Assembly: GCA_035574455.1 (NCBI GenBank)
Contig: DATLYT010000207.1
Span: forward strand, 1 to 7,258
Direction of reading: 5' to 3'
From: DATLYT01 sp035574455
GTDB taxonomy: Bacteria; Bacteroidota; Ignavibacteria; UBA10030
DNA: 7,258 nucleotides
A program made the position numbers and the translations under genes. The notes below the pieces were generated by a model. The model had not been told where the DNA came from and did no database searches. It worked only from the letters and a program-made list of their open reading frames with translations. Below, piece by piece: positions 6,833 to 7,258 of the stretch. The first letter of the stretch is position 1; each line of letters opens with the position of its first letter.

Positions 6833-6881
6833 GGCAAAATGATGATGGGATAATTTGGCGCTTGAACTTAAGAAGCGTATG

Positions 6882-6914
6882 CAAAAGTACGCTACCGCCA
6901 CAGCACAAGACAAT
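6882..6914 (-). promoter_or_regulatory. Bacteroidota-type promoter for the T9SS propeller gene
   Basis: TACTTTTG (6889-6882) matches the TAnnTTTG -7 element exactly. ATTG (6914-6911) lies 21 bases upstream and matches three of four bases of the -33 TTTG element. Transcription would begin around 6875, giving a leader of about 55 bases before ATG 6820. The -33 side overlaps an inverted repeat (6912-6931), suggesting control at this promoter. It was found by eye against a known consensus. Confidence 0.5.
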
Positions 6915-6931
6915 GACATACCAATGTCATT
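6912..6931. repeat. Perfect inverted repeat, candidate operator
   Basis: AATGACAT (6912-6919) and ATGTCATT (6924-6931) are perfect 8-base arms around ACCA. The repeat lies just upstream of, and touching, the -33 element of the candidate T9SS-gene promoter. On the minus strand it is followed by GTCTTG, not a T-run, so it is a poor terminator for the response-regulator gene ending at 7006. A dimeric regulator site is the simplest reading; which protein binds is unknown. Confidence 0.6.
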
Positions 6932-7005
6932 TTGCGGCCTGTATCCGTGGGGAAGAAGAAACGTCGCGGAACGGGAAGACGGGAATGGTGCAGCGGACAG
7001 AACGA

Positions 7006-7258
7006 TTAGATCAATCCCTGCCGGAGTGCTTTCGCAACGGCTTGGGATTTGGAATGGACGTGCAGCTTTTCGTAGATGTGGCGAATGTGGTTGCGGACGG
7101 TGTCGAGACTGATGAAAAGCTTCTCAGCGATGCCGCTGTAATTCATGCCATCAACGAGGAGGCTGAGAATTTCGCGTTCACGCGGAGTAAGATTGGCGGG
7201 TTCGTTTTGCTCTGGAACAAATTTTCGGAACATCTCCACCGCCTTCTTGGCCACGAAC
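7006..7258 (-). CDS. NarL/LuxR-type response regulator, C-terminal DNA-binding part (5' end cut)
   Basis: The frame is open to the right edge, so only the last 83 residues are present; the GTG at 7254 is most likely internal rather than the start. Visible is a GerE/LuxR helix-turn-helix: LTPREREILSLLVDGMNYSGI, then AEKLFISLDTVRNHIRHIYEKLHV and a closing SKSQAVAKALRQGLI. The preceding FVAKKAVEMFRKF resembles the stretch that joins the receiver and output domains in NarL/FixJ two-component regulators of Bacteroidota, so a phosphorylated receiver domain probably lies beyond the edge. The recognition helix is SLDTVRNHIRHIY. It is transcribed in the same direction as the T9SS gene, with a 185-base gap holding that gene's own promoter. 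No terminator is evident after its stop. The family is clear; whether it is a two-component regulator or a quorum-type LuxR protein is inferred. Confidence 0.88.
   Translation of the reverse strand, partial: FVAKKAVEMFRKFVPEQNEPANLTPREREILSLLVDGMNYSGIAEKLFISLDTVRNHIRHIYEKLHVHSKSQAVAKALRQGLI

Noticed and set aside
6821..6919. 33-codon N-terminal extension of the T9SS protein
   Set aside because: It would place residues ahead of a normal signal peptide, and AAGGAG sits correctly before ATG 6820; the extension also covers the promoter and part of the palindrome.
6912..6931. The inverted repeat as an intrinsic terminator for the response-regulator gene
   Set aside because: On the minus strand no T-run follows the hairpin, and the stem is AT-rich; an operator role fits better.
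6970..6984. Short direct repeat CGGGAA-GA-CGGGAA after the response-regulator stop
   Set aside because: Two six-base copies are too short to separate from chance, and nothing around them suggests a function.

Overview
The window most likely comes from a member of the Bacteroidota/Chlorobiota/Ignavibacteriota group. The strongest pointer is a large secreted protein ending in a type IX secretion (T9SS) sorting domain with the NYPNPFNPST signature. A candidate promoter of the Bacteroidota TAnnTTTG type, and an outer-membrane barrel gene with 'YNRAEGLFLGLG' and a terminal Phe, agree with this. Assignment below this broad group is not possible from the sequence alone.

Layout, left to right. Positions 1-1114 (minus strand) hold an ECF sigma factor and its membrane-bound zinc anti-sigma factor, joined by an ATGA overlap; the anti-sigma gene runs off the left edge. 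A 215-base divergent gap, in which I see no convincing promoter, separates them from a plus-strand Nudix hydrolase of the CoA-diphosphatase type (1330-1917). Its stop overlaps the stop of the convergent pdxJ gene (1914-2633, minus), which makes pyridoxine 5'-phosphate. A 227-base divergent gap with candidate promoters leads to a plus-strand envelope gene (2861-4528). This gene encodes a signal peptide, a bactofilin-like beta-helix segment and an Omp85-like outer-membrane barrel with no POTRA domains. A strong two-way terminator (4598-4628) separates it from a convergent minus-strand gene (4649-6820) for a T9SS-exported protein with 13 Asp-box repeats, probably two seven-bladed beta-propellers. 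Upstream of that gene lie a Bacteroidota-type promoter and a perfect inverted repeat. The window ends in the C-terminal DNA-binding domain of a NarL/LuxR-type response regulator (7006-7258, minus), cut by the right edge.

The genes do not form one pathway. Sigma and anti-sigma form one regulatory unit probably sensing an envelope or stress signal. The Nudix and PdxJ proteins are cytoplasmic cofactor-metabolism enzymes (CoA turnover and vitamin B6). The two large central genes encode an outer-membrane protein and a secreted or surface protein. The response regulator is codirectional with the T9SS gene and could control it, but only position supports this. No RNA genes, CRISPR arrays or insertion sequences were seen. 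The most unusual items are the bactofilin/outer-membrane barrel fusion and the palindrome overlapping the promoter of the T9SS gene.
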